From NCBI RefSeq assembly GCF_001039355.2, contig NW_019775158.1:226827-290826 (forward strand): 64,000 bases of DNA, read 5' to 3'. Positions within the stretch are counted from its first letter, which is position 1. Each line of letters begins with the position of its first letter. The translations under genes were made by a program, and so were the position numbers. This DNA is from Lingula anatina (Eukaryota > Brachiopoda > Lingulata > Lingulida > Lingulidae). This document shows, in pieces, positions 11,988 through 24,449 of the stretch. The notes beneath the pieces were generated by a model that ran no database searches, was not told the DNA's origin, and saw only the letters and a program-made list of their open reading frames with translations.

Positions 11988-12255
11988 CTTCCAGTTACAA
12001 TATTGTTTTGTGGATGCACAAAAGGGGGCCCTACTGTTAAGTTAAGTGAAAGACAAGCCAGATACAGGAGCGAGTGCCTTAATGAATCTGTAAGCAAGCA
12101 CCAGTTCCTGGGCTTTTATGGGGGATGAAGAGCATGATAGTAAAGTTTGACTGTATGGTACACAGTGTATGGTCCAGAATGCTAACTGTATGTTCTGTGA
12201 CCAGATGTTCACAAAAAATTCTGAAATGAATTCAATGTCCTTTATGTAGTTTCTT
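10162..12255. other. Intergenic region, SDR cluster to four-TM gene
   Basis: No exon recognised. Both flanking genes end here (convergent 3' ends). It holds poly-A and (TA)n at about 11919-11985; the remainder is unstructured AT-rich sequence. Confidence 0.5.
11919..11985. repeat. Poly-A followed by (TA)n
   Basis: About 29 A residues followed by about 18 TA dinucleotides. Confidence 0.9.
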
Positions 12256-13571
12256 CTAAACAGGTGTTGTGGCGCCGCTATCCATGTCCATCTGAAATTA
12301 TAAAACAAACAGAGACTTAAATTATTAGAGTTTGCGATACACCCTTGTTAAAATCTATCCTATCCTTCATTTATATTGAATGATATATAAAAACACCCTC
12401 CCTTCAAATATATATGCAATTCAATTGTTTTTAAAGTTCTGAAAAAAACTGACACATCAAAGACCTTTGAATATTAATTTTCTGTCTAATGACCACTATT
12501 TGTAATTTTAATGTCAAAGATGGAAACATACCAAATATCACTTCCAAAAAAAAAAAAAAAAAAAAAATGACATGTAGCTGGCAATTTGAAAAGGGGGGGG
12601 GGGGATGTCTTTTCAGAAAAGGTTGACCTTTTCAGTTGATCCAACATGAGAAATGGTATTGGACCTAGGTCAGATTTTGATTCAGAGCCAACCACCCACT
12701 CACCCCAACCACCTGGACACCCTCAGGCCTGTGAAACACTACATGGTTTTCAAAAAAATCTATATACATACTGTACATATCATTGATTTCAGTTCAATAT
12801 TATATTGATTTGGCTTCAAAAATCTAGACGTTTGGCAGAAATTTTCCAGATATTTAGCAAAAATTTTCAAGAAACTTCAGCAAAAATATCTGCCCATTCC
12901 ACCTTCCGACTAGTTTTTATCCTATACTCACTTACAGCTCGACAGCAGCAGGGAAAGCAGCAGAAGAAACATCGACGACACAGCTGTAGCTCGCCACACA
13001 GGACTGTCTCGTAGTATTGGACCACCGACGCTATGCATAGGATAAATCCCAGGAATACGCTGAGGAATGTGGCTACATGGATGTAAAACAGGGCACTGCC
13101 CGACTGGAATAAGATATAGTACAGAAAATGAAATTTGAGCAATTAATGGTGTCCCTGAAACGAAGAAAGTGTCTGATTGCAATAGGGAACAGTACAAAGT
13201 ATGAAATTTGAGAAAGTAATGAGGGGTGTAAAATATAACGGAGAAAAGGAAACTGGTTGTCTGGAATATGGGGTTACATCTACATGAAATACAGCCAGAA
13301 CTTATGAGGCTATTGAAAATTGATCTCTGTTTTCCATGCTGGTGCTCTGAAAGTCAGGGTGAGATTACTGTATAGAAAGTGTAAAGGATTATTGTCTCTG
13401 TTTTCTCTCTCTCTCTAAAACCATTAGCTAGTTAGCATAACAACAAACTCACTCTTCACCAACATGAATGCTGCCAAACACGATATACACATATTCTCTC
13501 TCTTTCCCACTCTCTAAAACATCCATCCTACAACACAAACAAACACACACACGCACGCACACACACACACA

Positions 13572-13608
<37 letters not shown>

Positions 13609-15717
13609 ACACACAGACACACACAATCACACACACACACACACACACACACACTGTTCCTACCTTGTAGGATGCTGGCACAGTCTTCTGCTCAATGAAG
13701 CCAGCTAGTAACATGTACTGAGCCACCACATACAACAGCAGACACAACACTGTGAGAAGGAAAAACCTGTACACCTGGAAATAAAGAAAGCAGAAATGAT
13801 CATTTATGAAAAATTTTTATCATCATTTCTTTTTCCATACCTCCACCTTTCAGAAAGTATAAGGTGAAAGTTAAACATGACGAACTTTGACAGCAATTTG
13901 GATCATCACTTTAATTACTTATTTTTCAAAAGCATTCATATACCCCCTAGCATATGGTTTGTAGACTTGTGAAAATTTTAGTTTTATGATGATAAAAATG
14001 GATAATCTCCCTAACTGAGATATGCACATGTATAAAATTAGATGAATAATTCAACTCACTGTAGATGCACGTTTCCCAATAGCTGCCCTTATTGCCATAC
14101 AGCCTGTCAGGATCAGCTGAAATATACCAGATATAAACAGTCCTTGAGCACGTGTGTATGGAAAGGATAATTTAGACTGCAAAAGCTTCAATGATATCAT
14201 CAAACAACCCACATTTGTCTCTTAATATTAATATATATTTTTTTAGTCTGATCTAAGGCCTGAGTCCCATTGACACCATTGGTCTACACAGATTGATCCA
14301 ACTCTGTGGGAACTCTCGCTGAGTACAATCAGCTTAACTGAATCAAGCCTCCTGCGTTAAGCAGAATACACAAAAGCTGGTTATTATACAAGTACGCTGG
14401 AAACAAAAGAAGGCGTGTCATTCAGTTGAGCTGACTGCACTCAGCAAGACTCCCCGCAGAGATGGAATGATCTACACAGACCAATGGTGACTGTGGGAAT
14501 GGGGTCTAAGAAACTTCATGACTGAGAAAGAGGCAGTGAAAGCTGCTGTTCAATTACTCTAACGTAATTAGGAATGATAATCCAAGAGTTGCTCTAGACT
14601 TACCACAGATCCTGCCCACATCCCCATACCGTACGTGTTATGGACATCCAGATGTGGCTGAAATGTCCCCTCCTTGTCTTCAAACAATGGGATGATGAAG
14701 ACTTCACTAATACCTAAATTGACAAGAAAATATTGTGAAATTCAATTTAAAAAAAAAAATTTGAATATTAATTTTTTGTTGTGGATTTAAAGGACTGGGG
14801 AGCAGCAAGTTAAGTAAGCATCGGCTTAAACTGCTCAACAGACTCAGTTAGAACTTCTTGAAAAAAACTGTCACTGTAACAGCTGTATTGCGAAGAAATA
14901 ATTCTAGATGTGAAAAGGCATATCAAAAAGGAGACAGACACATGACTGTGCTTTTGCCAAAACAATAATAAATAAATAAATAATTAATTAACTGGTCAGT
15001 CTTTATAAAATGATTAGGAATAAATGGATAAGCATCATACCCAGCAGTACTGACAGGAATCCCACCACAGCCATCCATATTCCCAGGCCCCGGGGCCACC
15101 TGTTGTGGAACCGCCTCTGCTCCATGTACTGGGGCTTCGAGACCTCTGACCCTGAGGTGGCGCCATCTTCTGGGGCTTCTTGAATGGTGGGTTCATTCAC
15201 TACTACTATGTGAGACTGAAATAAATAAAGCATGGTATTTTCAGGAAAAATGATTTTAATGTCAACTGGACTAGGGATAGTTGATGTTCTTTGGCTGTAT
15301 ATCACAAAATCTTTTGTTAATTTTTCAAATAAAATGAGAGTTGAGGATAAAAAATAGGAAATGAATTACAAGAACATCAATATTGCAGTTCTCACAAGAT
15401 AAAAAAAAAAAAACAAGAAATAAATTAAGTCACTAGAAATGAAAATTTAATAAATAAATAGATAAATACTGTTAGATAATTTAAAATAGATAGGACTTTC
15501 CCCTTATAAAAAATTATAAATAACACCACGTGAGTACAAAAAGAGAGGCATTTAACCCACAAATGTAGCTTACCGTGTGTCTCTCCACAGCTGTTGCGTC
15601 CCCTGTCAGACCAGAGAGTTCCAGACGACGCCTCGCATCCTCAGGGGTATGCGGGGAGAGGGTGCATGGCCTGGGCTCCTCATCCTCATCTACTTGTGGC
15701 TGATACGGAACAGACAT
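12256..15717 (-). CDS. Four-transmembrane protein with Cys-rich tail (CD20/MS4A-like topology)
   Basis: Seven coding exons on the minus strand join without frame error into 266 aa: 15717-15574, 15215-15041, 14713-14604, 14116-14060, 13774-13664, 13103-12936, 12291-12256 (TAG). All introns are GT-AG. A hydrophilic N-terminus of about 90 residues (acidic, Pro-rich) is followed by four hydrophobic segments at about 91-113, 135-155, 166-188 and 205-228. A juxtamembrane tail then carries eight cysteines between 235 and 253, ending in a short acidic-to-polar C-terminus (MDMDSGATTPV). The Gly-rich second segment (YGMGMWAG) and the even spacing resemble the CD20/MS4A, sarcospan and ENTREP group of tetraspan proteins; this is a topology-level match only. 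The clustered cysteines are plausible S-acylation sites. Start chosen as the first ATG with an open upstream splice context. Confidence 0.75.
12546..12604. repeat. Poly-A and poly-G tracts
   Basis: An A run at about 12546-12567 and a G run at about 12592-12604, both within the last intron of the four-TM gene. Confidence 0.8.
13537..13654. repeat. (CA)n microsatellite
   Basis: Interrupted (CA)n, about 115 bp, beginning a few bases from the exon 5 donor (13664) of the four-TM gene. Confidence 0.9.
14257..14509. mobile_element. MITE family 1, copy in four-TM gene intron
   Basis: About 250 bp with the family-1 blocks in both arms; the outer arms share the CACCATTGGTCT sequence in opposite orientations. 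A TCTAAG-like direct repeat may be the target duplication, but this is uncertain. Confidence 0.75.
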
Positions 15718-17170
15718 GGCGCTTTCTTTTTTTTATGCTTGGTACACTTGTATAATAACTCTGTTACTGGTACCGCATAGAATTACAGCTCACAGTTGTA
15801 TTCTTCTGTGGAAGTTTACTATATGGTGTATACTAGTAAAGAGCTCTGCTGCTTGTATATCACATTGAATCACAGCTTATTGCACTGCTTATACTGAGTT
15901 GTACAGTACTAGCTAATTTTTTCTCCACACCATGTATAACAAGGTCTGTTATACAGATATTATACTAAATTATTAATATTGATGGGGGTAGATTAGTAAT
16001 ACTGGTATGTCTTAAAGCCTGTACTCCTTGCTTGTGTGTGTGAAAGTACAGATTTATCACTGAAAATATAATACTAGTAACTCAGTGTTTTCAGTTTTAC
16101 TTGTAAAATTTTACAGGATCAAGCATTGATTATATTTCCACCACAATTAATGCAAAATGCCAGTCAGAGCAGATTGTTCTCAGGCTGTAATTTGTTTGAA
16201 TATCTTTACTCTTGCACATGTATTTATTGATATGTAGTTATATATAATATACTTGTACTTTTATATTATAGTTTTAGCTCCATACTTCATAATTCTGGGC
16301 GAGCTATTTTGCTGCATTAATCATCAGTATCTCCAAGTAGACACTATCACAGACATCTTGGTACTTCAAATACTATATGTCATTGTTGACCTAGAAGATA
16401 ATATGGTTTGTATCTCCCATCCACAGGTTACATACGTCAAGTAAATACAATTGTTCTTCTTATCCAGCTGCAGTTTTCTCCATGTCAGCTACAAATAACT
16501 TCCAGAATAATTCAGTCATGGGCCTGTGCCCAATGATGACTTCTTATTAAATTTTAAGTTAATTAAGCTTCCTGAAATATAATAAGAAGAAAGATATAAT
16601 GACTCAACAGCAGTCACAAGTCTACTCTGAACTTCAAACTGTGCTGTATAATCCTGCTAAAGCCTCTAAATATCCTCTGGTTAAATCGATAACAAATAAC
16701 TTATCTTAACAAAAAAAAAAAAAAAAAAAAATTAAATATGACTCACAGTCACAACTCTTTGGCTCGTATATAGGTCGGTTATTCTCGTGTTAAATTAAAT
16801 ATTTTAGATCTTACTTGCTATGTCTTAAATCAAAACAATACTCTCATACATACTGATGAACTATTTCACTTATAATCGGTCAGGTTACAAAACACCGTAA
16901 AAGCGGCAGTACAAATAGTAGTGCTGAAAACGGAATATACGACGAATAGCCAAGCACAAAAGCTTTGAGTCGAAAGCGATCGAAGGTGTTCATTTTACTC
17001 TGTACGTGTAAAATATATCTGGACAGTTAAATACCGTTTCTACTGAATCAAAACCACCTGCATTCTTTTCTCAGATAATCAGAATCCTGTATTGTTCAGC
17101 ATTACCTTTGCTACACCGCATAACTCCATTAGTAAGACGTGGGTCACATGCTTCTTGTTTATTTCTTGTC

Positions 17171-17204
17171 CGCCATCTTGAGGGAATTCCGCCCGTCACG
17201 TGAC
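17171..17204 (-). promoter_or_regulatory. Candidate promoter: YY1-like site and GTCACGTGAC E-box
   Basis: The minus strand reads CAAGATGGCG (17180-17171), the classic YY1 core often found just downstream of metazoan start sites, with the palindrome GTCACGTGAC at 17195-17204 upstream of it. The latter matches the bHLH-Zip E-box known as the CLEAR/USF type. Local GC is higher than in the surroundings. It lies 1.45 kb upstream of the four-TM start codon, so a spliced non-coding first exon would be needed. Inference from motifs only. Confidence 0.4.
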
Positions 17205-17451
17205 GGCTGTAACGGGGGCGTCAAGTGCGACTTGAACTGAACAGGTAACCCAAACTATTATTGGGTCAAATTTTAAGGGGTTCTTAGCGGATTTCATTTT
17301 TTAAAACCTTGTTTACTTTTTAATACCTTATTATTGTGTTTTAACAATAGAATAAAATGTTTGTTTCAATGCCAGAATAAATGGTTAAGATGATATATAT
17401 ATATATATTGGAGAAGACAGGCACATACCCATTATGTACGTGTAGACTTTT

Positions 17452-17483
<32 letters not shown>

Positions 17484-17880
17484 AAAATAATGGTTCGGTC
17501 ATGGACAAAAACAGTTAAATAAAGGCCTATCCCTAATTATTGGATTAAACTTAAATAAGTCATTTTCTTTTGTTTAAAAAACATATTACGTAATGCATGT
17601 AGATCTATGTTACAGTATTGTAGAATGACATTAATTGTACATTTTATTTCATGAAGCCAGTAATTAAGCCATGGAGCACCTCCCTCGAAAAACTGAAATA
17701 TCCTGTTATCCAGATCTGCTCTGAGAATTGTGCTATATATGTGCACTGATGCCCCATCTGATATACATGTATATACCAGTACCGATTATATACACAATGA
17801 AAAAGTGAGCACTATATATTTACTTTCTTAATTTACAATATACATTGGGCCCAAAAAGGTTGGAAAGGTGAATTGTTTTT

Positions 17881-17883
<3 letters not shown>

Positions 17884-17932
<49 letters not shown>
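17884..17932. repeat. (TA)n microsatellite
   Basis: About 24 TA repeats. Confidence 0.95.
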
Positions 17933-17935
<3 letters not shown>

Positions 17936-18477
17936 GGTATATGAAATGCATTGAGTAAATCTTTAGTGTACTTTTTTCTTTTTTTTTTTGAGAGCCACAA
18001 GTACAGCTTAATAAGATCCAGTTGCCAAGCGACTTAAAAACAATAAATAAAAACCACATGCATGCCTAGTTTAAGATGAGGGACTTTTATTAACAGATAT
18101 AATTTCATGATTCTGAATAAATAATGTTATAATATCACTCATAAACAGAAAAAGCAACATATATGCCTATTAACAACACCTACTTCTGCATGTATTAATA
18201 TTTACTGCATTGTATTTTTGTAAATTGTATATTAAATTGTTAAATCTGACAATTAAGAGAACCAAAAAGAAACCATATAAGTGTATAAAGTTAAAATATT
18301 TGATAAAATTAAAATGTGGCCTTTATGAGATTTTGAAAATCAAAACTGCAAGAATAACTCCACACTAGCCGCAATATAGTCTTATAATTTAGTTATTAAG
18401 TAAGGAATTAAATTATCCACGTTGCATTTACTCCTATGTAAGTACACAGAGAACATCTAAATGCTGAAAGTTCTTAA

Positions 18478-21400
18478 TTAGGATTTCAACTTGGTAAATA
18501 ATCCTATGCTCATGATTCCACAGACAACGAATCCCAAGTATCCAAAAGACGGGAAGCCATATTGGTGTAGCATGATTCCTCCTATAGTGGGTGACACTGT
18601 TCTGATCAGAGAATTCATGGCCATGTTTACACCAAGAATAGCACCTGAGAGAAAAATAAACAATTTAAAATAAATAAATAAATAAGTAAATAAATAAGGC
18701 ATTAACATAAAGAACAGATAAGAGTTATACAATTTTTTTGTTAATATCAAAATATTTAAGTAACTGGTAGCCTCCACTTTGAATTTCAAATAAAGAAAAC
18801 ATATGCTATATGTTAATTGGTATATTTGATGTTTTCAAACATGCAGGTACAAGGGTAGCTATGTTCAATATTCTACTTTTTAAAAGATATAACTATGAGA
18901 CACAATGTACATGCAGCAATATATCTCACACTGTTTGGATTTATCAAGTGATTGCCACTGTTACAGGAATGATAGTCCTAGCTATTTTTAATATTCTACT
19001 TTTTAAAAGATATAACTAACAGACACAATGTACATGCAGCGATATATCTCACACTGTTTGGATTTATCAAACGATTGCCACTGTTACAGGAATGATAGCC
19101 CTAGCTATTTTTAATATTCTACTTTTTAAAAGATATAACTATCAGACACAATGTACATGCAGCAATATATCTCACACTGTTTGGATTTATCAAACGATTG
19201 CCACTGTTACAGGAATGATAGTCCTAGCTATTTTTAATATTCTACTTTTTGAAAGATATAACTATCAGATACAATGTACATGCAGCAATATATGTCACAC
19301 TGTTTAGATTTATCAAACGATTGGGGACAAATGCCTTCCATTCCTGTCACAGTCGTACTCACCTGTGTCTGCGTGTGGCACCCTCTTAGTGAGGGCGCTG
19401 CTGATGACTATATTCTGTGTTGTGAGGCCAAAGCACAGAGGTATGGCGACCACTGCAAACTGCCATACTGAGGTTACATAGGACTGAAATGGGCCAGAAA
19501 GTTAATTACTTTGTTAACTAATTAATTAATTTATAAAGTACATGTATATAATAATAATATTTATTTATTTACAGTCTAAAATCCACATAAAATGTTCAGT
19601 ACTTTGAAAGGGGTGAAATGATTGTATATCTACACTTCAGAAATTTTATTAGCTCGTCATCCATAAAATAAAGAATTAACATCCAGCAAACAAAATAAGA
19701 AATTGCAAACAAAATTGGGAAATTGCTGGTAAAATATCAACCATCTAATAATCAAAAATTAACTGTATGTGTGATTAAATGAGTAAAGAAATAACTCACC
19801 AAAATTAAAATATTGATAAATCAATGCACTTCTTTATCAAAAAGAAAAATCAGTTTGAAAAGGGCTACCAAGTCAATAAACTGAATGTTAATCATTAACT
19901 TATTAATGGACAAAGATATTAATTTATGAAATAAAATAAGAATATTTCCCTTGAAATTCAGGTCATTCAAACCAAAGGTAAGAATTTTAGGAAGATACTT
20001 ACCAAAGCTAAATATGCCCAAATCATAATAAAAGTTGCTAGTTTAATCAAGGAATTATCATTGAACTTCTTCCCCACTATACCCAGTCCAAAACCTTGGA
20101 TAAGCTGAAAAATCAAAATTTATATGATTTTGAAAATCAGTTTGGTGACATATTTTGATACAAACTCATTTTATTTGAATGTAGAGTATTCTTATTTTAC
20201 CATTCTCATTATCATTACTGTGATTATTATTATTTTTTATGAGAGTCCATTTTCCACTTTCATGAAACATGACTTATAAATAACACACATTTTTAAAACT
20301 ATTAGTATATATACATTTTTCATACATATTTGGGTAAGTTTGGATTTAAGCTAACTATAACTAATCTTTTTGAAACCCTTATGATCAAACACCAAATAAA
20401 CCTGACACTTCTCACCATAACTAAAACTCCTGTATATGCCATGAGGTAGCCATTTTGTTCTGGTTCCAGTTTGAACAGTGTCACTGCGACTATTGGAAAC
20501 ATGCTTTGGAAAATGCCGATTGGAATGCCTAAGAGTAAGAACAAAAAGAAGAACACAGAACTGATAAATAGAAATTGGAATACATAAAACTGACAAACAA
20601 TTAAGAATACACATTTGGGAAATACCCAAATATGTGTCATTTGTCTTTCTTGACCACATTTCTAACAGTCATGTAATATCAAAGTTAAAAACTGTTTTGG
20701 TTTATTTTTATATTTTGAAAAAAAAAATCCCTATTCATTTATTTTACCTGTAAATGTCTTGACAGCCAGTAGGAGCCCAGTTCCTGGTGTTTGGAGGAGG
20801 GTGCCAATCTTCTTCATGTTGAACACAGCTGTGGTACTCTCTGGAGATTTAACAATAATGATTTGATCTTGTATGTACTGGGGTATATACTGTGTCTTTA
20901 TTTCCCCTTAGTCACAGATCTATTTAAGGAAATAATTGAGCTTTTATAATAATAATAATAATAATAATAATAATTTATTAAGATTGCAACCCATTGAAGT
21001 TGTACACACAATGTCACTAGTGTCACATCTAACACATTCTTTAAAAATCTTCCTTACCTTCTTTGTGGACTTCAGTATGATATAGCTTGGTGTGCTTTGG
21101 TATAGACATTTTAACTATCACAATACTTAGTATAGACCCCGACGCTGCCACAAAGGCAGCAAATTGTTCTCTGCAAATGAAACAATACAGAATTATTGTG
21201 AACATAAAGGAATGAAATAAACTGAGCAAAACAAACAAACAAACAAAAAATATTCACAAGTAGACAGGGGGCTGTAGATTAACGTCTTAAATTAATACAT
21301 TAGTCTTGACGAGTGTGGGGATCTACTTCGTAAACAAACGCAAGGCCATTATGCTGTCAATCTCTGTGGACTGCTGCAGGCTTTATCAATTAAGTACATG

Positions 21401-24242
21401 GCAAAGGCCTTAATCTACTCCTGTGACATTTCATTGTCTCATTCTAGACTTACCCAAATGCTTTGGTTAACACTCCTCCAACGAGTGGCCCTACTATGAA
21501 GCCGATGCCATAGGAAAGTCCCAGCTTCCCAAGAGCGTCTGATCTCTGCTTTTCTTCAGACATGTCTGTTACCACCATCTGCCCACCTGTGGGGATTTAT
21601 GACTGGTTTATGACTGGGTTCATTGATTTAAGGCTGTATTCCCAGAGCTTTTAGATCGATCTATCCCCACGGGGAGTCTCACTAGATTACTGTCAGATAA
21701 TCCGGCTTAAATGTCCGTCCTGCCTACTACAAGCTGTAAGGGGGTAATTAACTTTCGTGTCCACTCAGCTGACAGTTATTTAGCGTGAACCCCCAGGGAG
21801 TTAGGTCGATCTAAAGTAGATCAATCTAATCTCTGGAAATGGGGTGTAAGACTGGATAAACTGATTTAAGACTGCCTAAACCGCTTTAAAAATGAGTTAA
21901 ACATTTTAAGACTGAGTTTCTTAATTCAGCCTATGTCACAGTTTACCACATCTAAGACTTGACTGTGTAGTTTACTGATTTATGACATAGTTAAATGCTT
22001 AAAGATTTAGATATCTTTAGTAAATGAAAAAATATTGAGTTATCTTTGAAAAAGTATAAAATTGAAGGTTTTACGAGGGCACATAGTGCCCAAAAGTGAA
22101 CAATTAATAATTCAAGACAGATGTGAGAGACAACACATAGAACAATGTAGCACACAATACTACACGTTCCAATATCTTCAAGTCTACTGAATTTAGTCTG
22201 TCAGATATTAACACAAGCTTACCTTGCATAGCATGCATGAAGACAGAGGGCAGCCTGGACAGGAACAACATGGGTACTGTAAACGACATACCCAGGATCA
22301 AGTAGGAGAGAGCGGCAGAACTGAAGGCTAACACCAGTGCTGCCTGCCCCCCATATAAATCACCATACCTAAAGGAAAGATGAAGAGATAAATGCACTTA
22401 AAGATGCATACCACATCAAATTTTTGTCATAAAAACCAACCAAATGCGAGCATATAGTTTCAAGTAGTATAACTAAGAGAATTACCAAAAGGCATTGTTT
22501 AATTTTACCCAAAAATGATGTTTGAACGGATTTTTCTGTTGGCACTCTAAGCTGTATGTCAATGGGGCAGGAAAGTAGGTCACGAAAGTAGGTTAAATTT
22601 ACAACCAAAAACTTAAAGAAAGGAGCAGTCTAAAGGTCTTTTATGGCTGATCAAGTGATCTGTTCAGTTTATCCCTTGGCATGTCGAATTTATTTGAGTC
22701 ATATTAAGGAGCAGTCTAAAGGTCTTTTATGGCTGATCAAGTGATCTGTTCAGTTTATCCCTTGGCATGTCGAATTTATTTGAGTCATATAAGAATCTAG
22801 TAGAAGTGGTTTACAAGTGTTACTGGGAATCCACGCTTCACTGATGCTCGGTTCATATGTACCTTTAATTATAAAGTTTTAACTTACGATTATGTAGGAG
22901 AGTGGACGGCTTCTAGTACAGGACTGAAGGCTAATGCAAGTTGCCATACTTATAGGTAAACAAAGACATGAACACAGTAAAATACATGTGGGTAATAAGT
23001 TTTGATCAGGTAGGTGACAGCTACAAGTACCTTTGATTTTATCATCTGCACTGGGAAATGTACCGTTAAATTGTACATGAACAGGAAGGTAAACACACAC
23101 ATATGCATATGAACAGTAACAGAGACACAAAAGATCACTCAGAGTGACCTCCCACAAACACACACACACACACACACACAGGCATGGCTACATAACTCAC
23201 CTTCCAAACAGTGGTCCTCCACAGAGCTGTACGATGGCAAACGTGGTCTGAAGATAGCCAAACACTGCTGGGTCCACCTCAAACTTCTTGATTAGATACT
23301 GAAAGAAAGAGTAATAAGTCTAGTTTTGATACCTCCATAAAATATTTATAACCATTTTTAGGCAAATCAATTATAAACTGATTGTGAATAATTAGTAATC
23401 ACAAATATAATTATCAACGTCTTTATTATGAGACAAAAAAAAAATAAATAAATAAATAAATAAATAAATAAATGATTGAGATTCCAACACAAAAAGGGAT
23501 CCCCCAATAACTACTCACTCACCGGCATAGTCCCCTGTTGAATCCAGAAAAAGATGGAATACAGTACTATATTTGCATGCACGGCGAGCACCACGTAGTT
23601 CACGCTGCGACCAAACAGGTTAATCATGAAGGGAGCCAGGGCATTCTTCTCCTCTTTAGGGTCGTGTTGATAATTGGTATCATCTGGGCCCTTCAAATAA
23701 TGAATATGAAAAATCTGATGATATTTTCTAAATTGTGAAAAAGATGTGTGGAATCATTTGGCCTCTTCTGGGTGATGTAATGATAAAGTACTAGTATGCC
23801 ATTTTATATTTATATTTCAAGTTTGTTTGAACTTGAATTGAAAAGGATTCTACTGAGAGATAATGAAATATATATGTTGTTGTTGTTGTTTTTTTTTGTT
23901 TTTTTTTTTTGTTATACTGTACAATAGTGAATCTATAAAATTTTATGACTAATGAAGAAGATCAAATATAACTTTCCCACTTAACTCACAAAACTTGCTA
24001 TTTGGTACTTAAGTTTTACCTCATGGAAACCTACCAGAACAAACTACTTGTAGGAAATCACTTTCTCTCAGTCTTTTAGTTTTTTTGTATATATTTTTTT
24101 CGTTTGCTTAATAGACTATAATTATGAACACACCACACCTCACCTGGTATAGCTCCTCATACAGCTCAGTTGTGTCCTCTGTTAGGTCCATGGCACGCAG
24201 AGACTGGTCATGATGAGCCGTCATCGTGGGCCGCTTACTCAT
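18478..24242 (-). CDS. SLC22A18-like: SLC22A18-like major facilitator transporter (11 exons, 450 aa)
   Basis: Minus-strand exons: 24242-24144, 23690-23523, 23298-23201, 22368-22223, 21586-21454, 21170-21058, 20840-20748, 20528-20416, 20104-20003, 19483-19363 and 18644-18478 (TAA). They total 1,353 nt, frame preserved at every GT-AG junction. Diagnostic stretches resemble SLC22A18 (ORCTL2): VFGYLQTTFAIVQLCGG (101-117), the MFS motif-A region GRYGDLYGG after TM2, the TDMSEEKQRSDALGKLG loop, LEPEQNGYLMAY in the second half, and RTVSPTIGG near the C-terminus. The family is a 12-TM proton-linked organic cation/drug transporter of plasma or intracellular membranes. Motif A has Gln where a basic residue is usual. 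The ATG at 24242 is the first in an exon whose acceptor lies about 45 bp upstream and is open before it, so an upstream coding exon is possible. Human SLC22A18 is 424 aa. Confidence 0.92.
18866..19321. repeat. 123-bp tandem repeat in transporter intron 10
   Basis: About 3.7 copies with period exactly 123 (the motif TTCTACTTTTT starts at 18871, 18994, 19117, 19240). Units differ by a few substitutions. Because 123 is divisible by three, an open frame runs through the array, but it is intronic and on the strand opposite to the gene. Confidence 0.92.
20946..20974. repeat. (AAT)n microsatellite
   Basis: Nine or so AAT repeats in a transporter intron. Confidence 0.9.
21632..21846. mobile_element. 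MITE family 2, copy in transporter intron
   Basis: Nearly collinear with 7203-7424; includes GTCAGATAATCCGGCTTAAA and inverted TTAGATCGATCT-type ends. TAAG lies on both sides. Confidence 0.8.
22621..22790. repeat. 86-bp direct duplication in transporter intron 3
   Basis: Two adjacent, apparently identical copies starting at 22621 and 22707. Confidence 0.92.
23159..23180. repeat. (CA)n microsatellite
   Basis: About 11 CA repeats just downstream (on the minus strand) of transporter exon 3. Confidence 0.85.
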
Positions 24243-24449
24243 CTTCTCTGTGATGGTGATATTCACCGAACCAATATCACTATTATCTACAGATATAAAT
24301 GGATCCAATTTGAATCTTTATAGAATTAATTAAGGATAGGTACTATGGGTATTTGGGTTTAAAGTATAGGTGAATGGAAGAGTGCATAACCATAGACTGA
24401 AGGTTCACTGGTCCAAATGTTCACTATAGAATGTTTGGACAAATGAACC

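Larger units (their letters stand above)
15718..18477. other. Intergenic region between four-TM gene and SLC22A18-like gene
   Basis: Both genes are on the minus strand, so this should contain the four-TM promoter and the transporter's 3' UTR. No exon recognised. It holds poly-A at about 16710-16730, a poly-T/poly-G tract at about 17449-17479, (TA)n at 17884-17932, and a candidate promoter at about 17171-17204. Confidence 0.5.

Noticed and set aside
13449-13774. Cys/Val-rich and Thr/His-rich open frames
   Set aside because: Translations of the (CA)n microsatellite, apart from the true exon at 13664-13774 on the minus strand.
18810-19471. Repeated FNILLFKRYNY open frames on the + strand
   Set aside because: Produced by the 123-bp tandem repeat in an intron.
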